Assembly (NCBI GenBank): GCA_036351435.1
Contig: JAZBPA010000067.1
Location: forward strand, 1 to 26,548
Source of the DNA: JAAUQA01 sp036351435
GTDB lineage: Bacteria; Pseudomonadota; Gammaproteobacteria; Competibacterales; Competibacteraceae
Direction: 5' to 3'
DNA: 26,548 nt
Every line of letters starts with the position of its first letter. Position 1 is the first letter of the stretch. Of the stretch, positions 1 to 7,734 are shown piece by piece. Under the pieces are notes generated by a model, which made no database searches, was not told the origin of the DNA, and saw only the letters and a program-made list of their open reading frames with translations. Position numbers and translations under genes: made by a program.

Positions 1-1
1 A

Positions 2-676
2 TTCGCCGGTGCAGCGGGTTTAGCCACGCTGCCGATGTTACGCAGCAACGGCAAAAGCGCCGATGATAATTTCTCCCCCCACATGATTCGCCCGCCCGGT
101 TCGGTCGCAGAACCCGAGTTCCTAGCCAAATGCATCAAATGCGATCAGTGCATTAACGCTTGCCCGACCAATGTGTTACAACCGGCGGGGTTGACCGAAG
201 GCGGCATTGAAGCATTGTGGACCCCGGTGCTGAATTTCCGTATTGCCCACTGCCAACTCAAATGCACACTGTGTTCCGTTGCGTGTCCTACCGGCGCAAT
301 TAGGCGCAGCACCGTGGCAGAAAAAATAGGGATCGGTGAATATACTGAACAAGGCCCCATCCGGCTCGGAACCGCATTTTTCGACCGTGGTCGTTGCCTG
401 CCCTGGGCCAATGACATTCCCTGCGTGGTGTGCGAGGAAGTCTGCCCGACATCGCCCAAAGCCATTCAAACCATGGACGAAGAGGTGATGGATGCCTATG
501 GCAACCGGGTGGTCCTCAACAAACCATTTATGGTGCCGGAGCTATGCATCGGCTGCGGCATTTGCGAAACTGAGTGTCCAGTGCAGGATCAGCCTGCCGT
601 CTATGTTACTGCCGTCGGTGAAAGCCGTTCGCAAAATCGCCGACTATTGCTGAAATCGCGCACTACTCCGGCCTGA
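2..676 (+). CDS. NapG/MauM-like polyferredoxin, 5'-truncated by the window edge
   Basis: The reading frame is open from the first bases of the window and runs through an Ala/Gly-rich stretch (FAGAAGLATLP) that looks like the end of an export signal, so the true start lies upstream. Four cysteine groups follow: CIKCDQCINACP, CQLKCTLCSVACP, a longer-spaced CLPWANDIPCVVCEEVCP and CIGCGICETECP. This is the pattern of NapG/MauM-type proteins carrying about four [4Fe-4S] clusters for periplasmic electron transfer. The next gene begins 18 bases downstream on the same strand and encodes a Tat-exported oxidoreductase, so the ferredoxin is probably its electron partner or shares its pathway; that pairing is inference. 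The exact physiological donor and acceptor cannot be read from the sequence. Confidence 0.85.
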   Translation, partial: FAGAAGLATLPMLRSNGKSADDNFSPHMIRPPGSVAEPEFLAKCIKCDQCINACPTNVLQPAGLTEGGIEALWTPVLNFRIAHCQLKCTLCSVACPTGAIRRSTVAEKIGIGEYTEQGPIRLGTAFFDRGRCLPWANDIPCVVCEEVCPTSPKAIQTMDEEVMDAYGNRVVLNKPFMVPELCIGCGICETECPVQDQPAVYVTAVGESRSQNRRLLLKSRTTPA

Positions 677-694
677 CCTACGAGGAAACCAATC

Positions 695-1879
695 ATGTCA
701 AACCCAACTGATCGACGTCGTTTTCTCAAAACCGCTGCTGCTTCAGCCGCTGTGCTGGGTTCGGGCAATGTGGCGCTTGCCGCAACAACTTTGGCAGCTA
801 GTGACGACAAGCCTATGCCGCACCGTGTATTGGGCCAAACCGGGGTGGAAATCCCGATTCTGCATCTCGGTACGGCGCAACGGCTTGATCCCAACTATGA
901 CAAAGTCATGCACCGCTGTTTCGATTCCGGCGTCACGATGTTTGATACCGCTTTGTCCTATGGCTGGGGCTCATCTCACCGGGCCGTGGCTAATTTCATC
1001 AGCCAAATGGGAGATCGGAAAAAACTTTGGCTGACCTCCAAGTCCGGTAACGGTAACCCCGACGGTCTGGTCAAGGCGATTAATGAAGCTCTGGAGGAGT
1101 TGAATACCGATTATCTTGACCTGTATCTCATGCACGGTATCAACCAAGCCAGCATGTTGGAGAAGCCTTATTTGGATGCCGGGGAAAAGCTACGCAAATC
1201 CGGCAAAACCCGCTTTTTCGGCTTCTCCTGTCACGGTGGCAACGTTGTGGATCTCATGAACAAAGCCGCAAAGGTTGGTGGCATTGATGCGATTCTATTC
1301 CGCTACAATTTCCGTCGCTACGGCGACCGCGAACTGAATGTGGCGATTGATCGCTGCCATAAAGCTGGAATCGGTTTGCTGGCCATGAAAACGATGGGTT
1401 CGGTACCGGCGGATATTGAAAAAGTGGTCGATTTCCGCTCGCGAGAATTCACTTTGGGGCAAGCCAAGCTGAAATCGGTATGGGCCGATGAACGCATCGC
1501 TTCGGTGGTCTCAGAAATGGATAGCGTGCGGGTCACCCGGGAAAATATTGCCGCTGCCAAATCCGAGGTGTCGCTCAATGCTGAGGAGCTTCATCAACTC
1601 AACCGACTAGCCGCGCTGACCGCCAATTACGCCTGCAATGGTTGTTCGCATCTATGCGAAGCGGCGATTCCGGGACAAACCGCGATTGCCGATCAGTTAC
1701 GTTATCTGGCGTACTACGAATGCTACGGTAAAACCGAGCGGGCGCAGGAGCTTTATCGGGAGATGCCGGTTGCGGCACAGCAGTTTAGCGAAGGTGACCT
1801 CAAACAGGCAGCAGCGGTTTGTCCGCAAGGCATTGATATTGCGGCGCGAGTGAAACAGGCCCAGCGGGTTTTGGCTTGA
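695..1879 (+). CDS. Tat-exported aldo/keto reductase with C-terminal Cys cluster
   Basis: A 394-residue protein starts with a twin-arginine signal (RRRFLK at residues 7-12, then an Ala-rich stretch ending near ALAA). The aldo/keto reductase fold follows with an apparently complete catalytic tetrad: D84, Y89, K116 (LTSKSG) and H147 (LMHG). After the barrel, residues 314-321 read CNGCSHLC and a fourth Cys lies in a CP motif at 376, a spacing that could bind a [4Fe-4S] cluster. The start is supported by a CGAGGAAA ribosome site about 8 bases upstream. It follows the polyferredoxin by 18 bases, suggesting one operon. Export of a folded redox enzyme with bound cofactor fits Tat use. The substrate is unknown. 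Confidence 0.87.
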   Translation: MSNPTDRRRFLKTAAASAAVLGSGNVALAATTLAASDDKPMPHRVLGQTGVEIPILHLGTAQRLDPNYDKVMHRCFDSGVTMFDTALSYGWGSSHRAVANFISQMGDRKKLWLTSKSGNGNPDGLVKAINEALEELNTDYLDLYLMHGINQASMLEKPYLDAGEKLRKSGKTRFFGFSCHGGNVVDLMNKAAKVGGIDAILFRYNFRRYGDRELNVAIDRCHKAGIGLLAMKTMGSVPADIEKVVDFRSREFTLGQAKLKSVWADERIASVVSEMDSVRVTRENIAAAKSEVSLNAEELHQLNRLAALTANYACNGCSHLCEAAIPGQTAIADQLRYLAYYECYGKTERAQELYREMPVAAQQFSEGDLKQAAAVCPQGIDIAARVKQAQRVLA

Positions 1880-1947
1880 GATCCACGTTAGGCTAATTGC
1901 TCACCGACAATCAGCGCCAATATGCTGAGGGCTCGACAACATGATAA

Positions 1948-1976
1948 GACCATGCCAATTGATACCGGGCATGGTC
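1948..1976. terminator. 9-bp hairpin between converging genes
   Basis: GACCATGCC and GGCATGGTC form a perfect 9-bp stem around an 11-base loop. It sits between the converging ends of the aldo/keto reductase gene and the metallopeptidase gene, where a bidirectional terminator is expected. There is no clear T-run on either side, so the terminator assignment is tentative. Confidence 0.4.
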
Positions 1977-2003
1977 CATACCATTAATACCCTGCTCAGA
2001 ATG

Positions 2004-2690
2004 CTAAAGCTCGGCAAGCATGTTGTCCGTCCGGGTGGGCTTAGGCCACCAAAATTGTTGGCCTTTGATGCCGGCACGGAGTGCTGGTTCAGTGATGCCT
2101 TGGTACTGAGCTAGTTGTTGGCGGAAAAGGTTCTCTTCTTGTATCGCTTGCCCTTCTGAATCGAAATACAGCCAAGTACCCTGCATGAAATGGCGAGCAT
2201 GTGCGAGTTCATGAAACAGATTTTGTACAGCAGTAAATTCGATACGTTGACCAAACCGATTAAAAACCCAGTGGCTGCCTTGCTCCGGTATCCGAGCATC
2301 AAATAAAATCACCACATCTTCGCCACGACCATTGGTCAGATTCCGCGAAACCGGGGCTAATGTTCGCCCCGATGAGTTTAATGCCCAAGCTGAATCACGA
2401 ACCAGCAAACGATGCCCACTGGCAATAATATCGGTAATCATAGTTTTGCCGTGCGGTACGCTGAAAATCTCATCTAGCCAGCGGGATAGTCGTATGATGT
2501 TGCGTGGGCTGGCCTGCAAGCGGATGGCATAGCTTGAGATCATAAAACGGCTAGTATTGACGTAATAACGCTTTACTTGGCGCTCAGTGGATCCGGATGA
2601 GGGAGCATGCACAGTGTGCCGGCTACTTTCAGCCCAGGCTATAGACAGGCCCATAAAGAAAATCAGAGCTGTAGTGACGCTGTATCGCAT
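2004..2690 (-). CDS. Secreted zinc metallopeptidase-like protein with HELAH motif (M91/NleD-like)
   Basis: The start at 2690 is chosen because GGAGG lies 5 bases upstream of this ATG and the product then begins with a clean signal peptide (MRYSVTTALIFFMGLSIAWA, cut near residue 20). The mature part of about 208 residues has FHELAHARH at 159-167, a HExxH zinc-binding motif, preceded by a short strand region (GEDVVILFD) and followed by QAIQEENLF at 182-189, where an acidic third ligand could lie. This arrangement resembles the M91 family of NleD/HopH-type peptidases, but the assignment rests on motif layout only. No type III secretion genes are nearby; the N-terminal signal suggests Sec export to periplasm or outside. 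It is divergent from the DUF1254 gene, with about 180 bases between them for promoters. Confidence 0.75.
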   Translation of the reverse strand: MRYSVTTALIFFMGLSIAWAESSRHTVHAPSSGSTERQVKRYYVNTSRFMISSYAIRLQASPRNIIRLSRWLDEIFSVPHGKTMITDIIASGHRLLVRDSAWALNSSGRTLAPVSRNLTNGRGEDVVILFDARIPEQGSHWVFNRFGQRIEFTAVQNLFHELAHARHFMQGTWLYFDSEGQAIQEENLFRQQLAQYQGITEPALRAGIKGQQFWWPKPTRTDNMLAEL

Positions 2691-2867
2691 GACAACCTCC
2701 AAGAACCACATCGGTTGTAACAAAAATGGAATATGGTTCTTCTTAGCATAGCCTGTGCCATGCTGAAGTTATTTGTTTCGGAGATTGCTGATCAGCGGGA
2801 AGATAGCGTAACTTCACGGCCAGCTTGTGCTATCTTCCAAGCCTACATTCAATCGAAGGAGTTGGTG

Positions 2868-4322
2868 ATGAAACTTTCTGGAATGATATTTGTGTGCGCC
2901 GTGGCAACAATCGGATGCCTTATGCAGATCACCCATGCACAGGACGCCACGCCTGAAGAGGCGCGTAACATAGCGAAAGAAGCCTATATTTACGGCTATC
3001 CGCTGGTCGAAAATTATCGCATTCAATACGCCTACTTTGCTGATAAAGGCGGCCCGCAATACAAAGGCCCTTGGAATACGATTATTAATATTCCACGCGT
3101 CTATACACCGAAGGATACCGCGATACAAACGCCGAATTCGGATACGCCTTATTCCTTTGTCGGCGCTGATTTAAGGGCACAACCCATTGTGCTGACTGTT
3201 CCCAAGATTGAGAAGAACCGCTACTACTCTCTGCAGTTCATGGATGCCTATACCTTTAATTTTCACTACGTAGGCAGCCGTACCACGGGCAATGACGGTG
3301 GCAAATATCTGTTAGCGGGTCCCGCTTGGAAAGGCGAGAAGCCTGAGGGGATCGACGAGGTCATCCGATGCGAGACGGAATTTGCCTTCATCGGTTATCG
3401 AACACAGCTCTTTAATCCCGAGGAAATCGATAACGTCATCAAAATTCAGGATGGCTATAAGGCGCAGCTATTGTCCGACTACCTGGGTCAGGAAGCACCA
3501 GAGTCAAAACCGGCACTGACGAAAGCTTCTGGTAAGGTGCCGATCGCCCCGCTGGAAATAACGGCACCCGAAGCGATCAAACCGCTGACGCAGAAGGGAG
3601 AAAGGACATCGCTTGAGTTTTTCCAAATCCTGAATTTGGTTTTGTCGATCGCCCCAACGCCTCCGGAAGAGCAGGAATTGCGAGCTCGCTTTACGAAGAT
3701 CGGCGTTGGTGGCAATCTCGAATTCGAACCGGAAAAGCTGTCGTCCGAGATGAAACAGGCGATCCAACAAGGTATGGCTGATGCCTGGACGGAATTCGAT
3801 GAATTCAAGAAGACCAAGATCGATACAGGCGAAGTAACCGCTGGCGATATGCTTGGCTCGCGAAAACTAATTGATGGCCGCTGGATCTACCGCATGGGTG
3901 GCACGGTAATGGGCATCTACGGCAATTCAAAACAGGAAGCCATGTATCCGCTCCTCACAGTGGACGCGGAAGGCAAACCCTTCGACGGTGCCAACAAGTA
4001 CACGCTCACCTTTGAGGGTGGTAAATTTCCGCCTGTCAATGCCTTCTGGTCTTTGACCATGTATAACCTGCCAGAGAGCCTCTTGGTGGCCAACCCAATC
4101 AATCGTTACCTGATCAATTCACCGATGCTTCCGAACTTGAAAAAGAATGCCGATGGCGGCGTGACGCTCTACATCCAGAATGAGTCGCCCGGCGAAGATA
4201 AGGAATCGAACTGGTTACCTGCACCAAAAGGAAAATTTTGGATGCCGATCCGAATGTACTGGCCGAAAAAAGAAGCGCTTGATGGCGAATGGAAAGCGCC
4301 TGCGGTTCAGCGGGTTAATTAA
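2868..4322 (+). CDS. Secreted DUF1254/DUF1214 domain protein
   Basis: An AAGGAG ribosome site precedes the ATG at 2868, giving a 484-residue product with a signal peptide ending at THA/QD near residue 24; the longer frame upstream lacks such support. The N-terminal half carries the DUF1254 signature (EAYIYGYPLVENYR, then a conserved NTPNSDTPY-like stretch read here as QTPNSDTPYSF). The C-terminal half is DUF1214, with the typical region FPPVNAFWSLTMYNLPES and a terminal part reading WLPAPKGKFWMPIRMYWP. Length matches the two-domain family. The biochemical function is not established; members are usually exported. No obvious operon partner lies downstream, where a gene-poor stretch begins. Confidence 0.88.
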   Translation: MKLSGMIFVCAVATIGCLMQITHAQDATPEEARNIAKEAYIYGYPLVENYRIQYAYFADKGGPQYKGPWNTIINIPRVYTPKDTAIQTPNSDTPYSFVGADLRAQPIVLTVPKIEKNRYYSLQFMDAYTFNFHYVGSRTTGNDGGKYLLAGPAWKGEKPEGIDEVIRCETEFAFIGYRTQLFNPEEIDNVIKIQDGYKAQLLSDYLGQEAPESKPALTKASGKVPIAPLEITAPEAIKPLTQKGERTSLEFFQILNLVLSIAPTPPEEQELRARFTKIGVGGNLEFEPEKLSSEMKQAIQQGMADAWTEFDEFKKTKIDTGEVTAGDMLGSRKLIDGRWIYRMGGTVMGIYGNSKQEAMYPLLTVDAEGKPFDGANKYTLTFEGGKFPPVNAFWSLTMYNLPESLLVANPINRYLINSPMLPNLKKNADGGVTLYIQNESPGEDKESNWLPAPKGKFWMPIRMYWPKKEALDGEWKAPAVQRVN

Positions 4323-4641
4323 AACTGACAGATTGCCCGTTGGTCTGCTTCGGGTCGTGTGGGTAGCTCAATTCACATGATAAGTTGGCCAGCTGAGATT
4401 AAATAATCTTTGCTGGCCATGTCTCATGGGCTAGCTGAACTGGCACGGATCAAGCGGCGGTTTAGATTAAGCCTAATTCGGCGAAAGCAGGTTCGTTCGC
4501 CGACCACGATATGGGGATGTAAGCCCAAGCCGCCGCGCTCTTTGGGCCTGATTGCCTGAGCTGTTGTCAACCGCTCGTCTGTTCGTGCGTTAATTGAGAT
4601 GACAAACGCAAATATCAACCGCAAAACTGAGGAGTCATCTC
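4323..4641. other. Gene-free stretch between DUF1254 gene and small secreted protein
   Basis: No convincing coding frame is seen on either strand. It holds the two-tier hairpin near 4386-4419, a weaker GCCCAA/TTGGGC inverted repeat around 4522-4546 and, at its right end, an inverted repeat surrounding the ribosome site of the next gene. The promoter of that gene must lie here but no strong -10/-35 pair stood out. Confidence 0.5.
4386..4419. terminator. Two-tier hairpin downstream of the DUF1254 gene
   Basis: TGGCCAGC (4386-4393) pairs with GCTGGCCA (4412-4419), and inside it AGATT (4396-4400) pairs with AATCT (4405-4409) around an AAAT loop. It lies 64 bases after the stop codon. No T-run follows, so it may be a factor-assisted terminator or an RNA stabiliser. 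Confidence 0.4.
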
Positions 4642-4642
4642 A
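4595..4642 (+). promoter_or_regulatory. Inverted repeat enclosing the ribosome site of the small secreted protein gene
   Basis: TGAGATGAC (4595-4603) and GTCATCTCA (4634-4642) are perfect 9-base inverted copies separated by 30 bases. The second arm contains the A of the start codon and begins at the end of the GAGGAG ribosome site. In mRNA this would place the ribosome site at the base of a hairpin; in DNA it could be an operator. Regulation is inferred from position only. Confidence 0.4.
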
Positions 4643-4965
4643 TGAAAGTCACGTTTGCACTACTGATCGCAGCCCTGATCGGTTTTTCCGTCAATGCCGA
4701 GGCAGGCACTTGGAGTCTCGGCGTTAATCACCGACAACACAATCAACAGCACCGAATTTGGCAGGGTGTGCGCTCCGGTGAACTGACTGGTCGCGAGTTT
4801 CGCCGCCTGCAAGTGGAACAGCGCGCCATCCGCCACAAGGAACGGGTGTTTAAATCCGACGGTCAGCTCACCGGCTGGGAACGCGCCAATCTGCACCGTG
4901 GACTCAATCGGGCCGGTCGCGATATTTATCGGCAAAAGCACGACGGTAAGTTTTATCGTGGATGA
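4642..4965 (+). CDS. Small secreted protein with two EF-hand-like repeats
   Basis: A 107-residue product with a signal peptide (MKVTFALLIAALIGFSVNAEA) and a strong GAGGAG ribosome site 7 bases before the ATG. The mature chain holds two related segments, SGELTGREFRRL (residues about 50-61) and SDGQLTGWERANL (about 72-84), each with the acidic-G-x-L-T-x-x-E pattern seen in minimal EF-hand-like or heat-stable periplasmic repeats; the chain is rich in Arg and His. Calcium binding is possible but not shown. The 3' end overlaps antisense to the frame of a decayed regulator, and the last seven residues (DGKFYRG) may be altered by the junction with that remnant. Function unknown. Confidence 0.75.
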   Translation: MKVTFALLIAALIGFSVNAEAGTWSLGVNHRQHNQQHRIWQGVRSGELTGREFRRLQVEQRAIRHKERVFKSDGQLTGWERANLHRGLNRAGRDIYRQKHDGKFYRG

Positions 4966-5725
4966 AGGCGATCTGCTCAGCACTCAGATCGGCACCGGGC
5001 ATTGTGCCGATTTTGTTGCGCAACGCGCCGATCTGTGTCGCGTCCAGCACTCTGGGCAGTTGTAACAGCAAAGTCGGGGCATGCCACGCTAATAGTGCGG
5101 TAAGCTTGTCGCCTTGCACGCCCCGGCACAATTTGCTCAGCGTATCCAAAACCGGTAGATAAGGCTCCGCCGATCCGCAATGATCGACACACTGCCCGGT
5201 GCCGATCCAGGTTTGGTCTGCCAATGCGGTACTGAATGCGCGCACCATCGCGGTTTTTCCGATGCCCGGTTCACCGGTGACAAAAACCAATTGCCGCTTA
5301 GCATGGCACGCTTGGTCAAAGATTGCGTGCAATTGCTGTATTGCTTGTTTGCGGCCCAGCAGGACAGGTTGTTCGCTGGCAGGATGCAGCTGTGCGGTGG
5401 ATTGAGTGTTGTTAGCGCCAATCGCGCCGATAAACCGATAGCCCTTACGGTGTACGGTTTTGATAAAGCGGGGCTTACCGGCGTTATCGCCGAGCGCTTT
5501 GCGGATTTCGCCGATGCACGCCTGCAAAGCGGCATCGCCGACAATCACGCCCGGCCAGACCGCATCCAGAAGTTCGTTTTTTCTGACCAGGCGGCCTCCC
5601 GACGCCATGAGGTAGCACAGCACGGCAAATGCTTTCGGGGTCAGGGGAATGCTTTTCTCATCACATAACAGCGTCTCGTTGTGCGTATCTAGCTATTAAT
5701 CGCAGGCGATTTGATGGTGCGACAT
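4904..5725 (-). pseudogene. Remnant of a winged-helix plus AAA ATPase transcriptional regulator
   Basis: The frame encodes an OmpR-type winged helix (IPLTPKAFAVLCYLM, ELLDAVWPG, CIGEIRKALGDN, VHRKGYRF) followed by the start of an AAA domain with Walker A GEPGIGKT, then the family-typical APTLLLQLP. Relatives are usually several hundred residues longer, with the rest of the ATPase and a TPR-rich C-terminus; here the homology ends near 4985 and the frame runs on into the antisense of the neighbouring small gene. At the 5' end an ATG at 5725 is in frame and gives MSHHQIACD, then two adjacent stop codons TAA TAG (5693-5698), then LDTHNETLL leading into the winged helix, as the family N-terminus should. 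It therefore seems broken at both ends. A shorter product from GTG at 5623 would lack the first strands of the domain. Confidence 0.75.
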
Positions 5726-5758
5726 ACACGGGGATTCTTGGCAGTACGCCAACCGCAA

Positions 5759-6679
5759 TCAGACCAATAACCCAGCAAGTTTAGCTTTTTCGACTATAGT
5801 TCGACACATCCTGAGCGACGCAACATCGATCATCTTGCCGTTAACACTGATCGCCCCCCGGCCCTCCTGTAGCGCCGCTTCGTATTCATTCAACACGGTC
5901 TGCGCCCATTCCAGCTGCTTCTCGGAAGGGATAAAGGTCTGATTGGCGGTATCCACCTGACTGGGATGAATACACCATTTGCCATCGAAGCCCATCGCCC
6001 GGCCGATTTTGCACGCCTGGAGCAAGCCTTCTGGGTTCTTGATGCCGGCGAACGGACCATCGATAGCCCGCTTTTGATTGGCTCGCGCAGCGCTGACAAT
6101 GGCGTGCATCACATATTGCCAGCGATGCCCCGGATAAACCGCATCGTGCTCGTCCAATTCCCCGATGGATTCCAACGGCATTTGCATGGAAGCGGCGTAA
6201 TCGCCGGAACCGAAGATGAATCCCTCCAAGCGTGCGGAGCAGGCGGCGATTTCCCGAATATTCACACAACCCGCTGCGGTTTCAATGAGTGCTTCGAGGC
6301 CAATCGGGCGTTGGATATTCTTATAACTTTCGATTTGGTTAAGCAGGGTTTCCACAACATAAATGTCTTCAGGCCGATTGACCTTGGGAACCACGATCAA
6401 ATCGACTTGATCACCAGCGGCTTCAATGATTTCGATGATGTCGCGATAAGCGAAATGGGTATCCAAACCGTTCATGCGAAACAGCTTTAATTTCTTGCCG
6501 AAATCCAATTCAGTAAACGCTTGAATAACATTAGCGCGACTGGCTTCTTTTTCGTCCGGGGCAACTGCGTCTTCCAGATCAATACACACTGCATCGGCGG
6601 TTGCCGCTGCGGTTTTCTGAATCATTTTCCAATTGGACGCCGGGACCAATAGTACGGAACGCTCCAAACGCTCAGGCAT
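5759..6679 (-). CDS. mcl: HpcH/CitE-family lyase, probably malyl-/methylmalyl-/citramalyl-CoA lyase
   Basis: A 306-residue TIM-barrel lyase. Visible family residues are R68 in FRMNGLDT, E133 in LIETAAG and D160 in FGSGDYAAS, the last two being the expected Mg ligands with the 27-residue spacing found in Mcl1-type enzymes; WCIHPSQ and the C-terminal VNGKMIDVASLRM also match. Mcl cleaves or forms L-malyl-CoA, beta-methylmalyl-CoA and, in the 3-hydroxypropionate bi-cycle, (S)-citramalyl-CoA. GGAGG lies inside the last codons of the preceding hydratase gene, 6 bases before this ATG, and only 3 bases separate the genes, so translation is probably coupled. Neighbours mct and meh support the citramalyl-CoA role. 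A CitE-like enzyme of itaconate breakdown (Ccl) is the main alternative. Confidence 0.85.
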   Translation of the reverse strand: MPERLERSVLLVPASNWKMIQKTAAATADAVCIDLEDAVAPDEKEASRANVIQAFTELDFGKKLKLFRMNGLDTHFAYRDIIEIIEAAGDQVDLIVVPKVNRPEDIYVVETLLNQIESYKNIQRPIGLEALIETAAGCVNIREIAACSARLEGFIFGSGDYAASMQMPLESIGELDEHDAVYPGHRWQYVMHAIVSAARANQKRAIDGPFAGIKNPEGLLQACKIGRAMGFDGKWCIHPSQVDTANQTFIPSEKQLEWAQTVLNEYEAALQEGRGAISVNGKMIDVASLRMCRTIVEKAKLAGLLV

Positions 6680-6682
6680 GGC

Positions 6683-7525
6683 TTACCTCCAAGTTATCGT
6701 GGCTTGCATGCCGATGTTGCCGTCGGCATTAGCGGTATATAAATCGGTGCCGCCGTCCGGGTTCACCTTGCCGCAAATCGACACTGTATCGAAATCGAAC
6801 AATGGACGCACCGCCCGGAACCGATAACTGGCTGGGTGCTTGCCGGGATTATGCTGTTTAGCGGACTCGAACAGCAACAGCGCCTGCAAGGGTCCATGCA
6901 CCACGAGGCCTGGATAATTTTCCACCTTGGTGGCATAACGCCAGTCGTAATGAATCTTGTGGCCATTGAAGGTCAACGCTGAGAATCGGAACAGCAAGAC
7001 CGGATCGATGGGATAGTGTTCCTGCCAAGCTAAACCGTCCGGCAAAGGATTGGGTGGCGGTTGGACAAAGGACTTGGGCATCGGCAGATAGACGATGTCC
7101 TGCTCTTCTTCAATGGCCAAACCCCGGTCAGATTCGATGAGGTGTTTCACAGTCACAAACACCATCTTGCCCGCTTTGCCTTCCTTTTCCGAGATTTTCA
7201 GAATTTCTGAAGTCTTGCGGATTTCTTCGCCGATCAGCAAATCTTGCTGGAATTGTAAGCGACTACTCGCCCACATGCGCCTTTCCAGGGCAATGGGGGG
7301 CAAAAAACCGCCGCGCTTGGGATGTCCGTCTGAACCGACTTCGGCCATGGAAGCCATAGGGAGAAAATACAGCCAATACCACAGAGCGGGTAACGGATTG
7401 CCGGCTTGTAAGGCAACATCCGGCTGGTTCAAGGTTAACGCGAGCGCTTTAACCGGGGTAGTGTAAATAGCGTCTTTACTGTGTTCTTTTTTGCCTACCC
7501 ATGCTTGCAGATCAATAGTGTCCAT
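6683..7525 (-). CDS. meh: MaoC-like hydratase, probable mesaconyl-C4-CoA hydratase
   Basis: A 280-residue protein with a FAS1/HTD2-type hot-dog layout: an N-terminal dehydratase-like half (GFLPPIALERRMWASS, residues about 73-88) and a C-terminal half with HYDWRYATKVENYPGLVVHGPLQALLL (192-218 region), where the D194 and H210 positions resemble the hydratase catalytic pair. In the 3-hydroxypropionate bi-cycle Meh hydrates mesaconyl-C4-CoA to (S)-citramalyl-CoA, the substrate of Mcl; the related Ich hydrates itaconyl-CoA. It is coupled to mcl (3-base gap) and lies downstream of mct. The dedicated hydratase Mch for mesaconyl-C1-CoA is a different double hot-dog protein and is not seen. Specificity is inferred from neighbours. 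Confidence 0.8.
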   Translation of the reverse strand: MDTIDLQAWVGKKEHSKDAIYTTPVKALALTLNQPDVALQAGNPLPALWYWLYFLPMASMAEVGSDGHPKRGGFLPPIALERRMWASSRLQFQQDLLIGEEIRKTSEILKISEKEGKAGKMVFVTVKHLIESDRGLAIEEEQDIVYLPMPKSFVQPPPNPLPDGLAWQEHYPIDPVLLFRFSALTFNGHKIHYDWRYATKVENYPGLVVHGPLQALLLFESAKQHNPGKHPASYRFRAVRPLFDFDTVSICGKVNPDGGTDLYTANADGNIGMQATITWR

Positions 7526-7562
7526 TGCAATGCACCTGCTTCGTGATCAATTGAGAATAGAG

Positions 7563-7648
7563 TGCGAAATCCCCCCAATCCCTTTGGGGAGCAGCCATGC
7601 AAAATGAGGTGTCTTCCCCTTTGCAAAAGGGGACAGGGGGAATCCGCA
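7563..7648. repeat. MITE-like palindromic element between mct and meh
   Basis: About 86 bases bounded by near-perfect terminal inverted repeats, TGCGAAATCCCCC at the left and the complement of TGCGGATTCCCCC at the right. Inside, TCCCCTTT (7615-7622) and AAAGGGGA (7626-7633) form an 8-bp stem with a three-base loop. The C/T-rich, G/A-rich palindromic style is that of small non-autonomous elements dispersed in many bacterial genomes. No clear target duplication and no second copy in the window were found. Confidence 0.6.
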
Positions 7649-7734
7649 TTAAGGAGAGAATGAATGATAGCAACGCACCAATGGCGTTTTATGCCCGGCA
7701 ACTGCTGTGGAGGAACCTTCAGTTAGCCAAGGTC

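Noticed and set aside
5180..5668. 162-codon plus-strand open frame
   Set aside because: It is antisense to the winged-helix/AAA remnant, has no ribosome site and no recognisable domain.
5693..5698. Stop-codon recoding as explanation for TAA TAG in the regulator frame
   Set aside because: Intact genes in the window end normally with TAA, TAG and TGA, and the regulator is also truncated at its other end, so decay is the simpler reading.
5966..6490. 174-codon plus-strand open frame
   Set aside because: It is the antisense shadow of mcl, whose protein motifs and ribosome site are clear.
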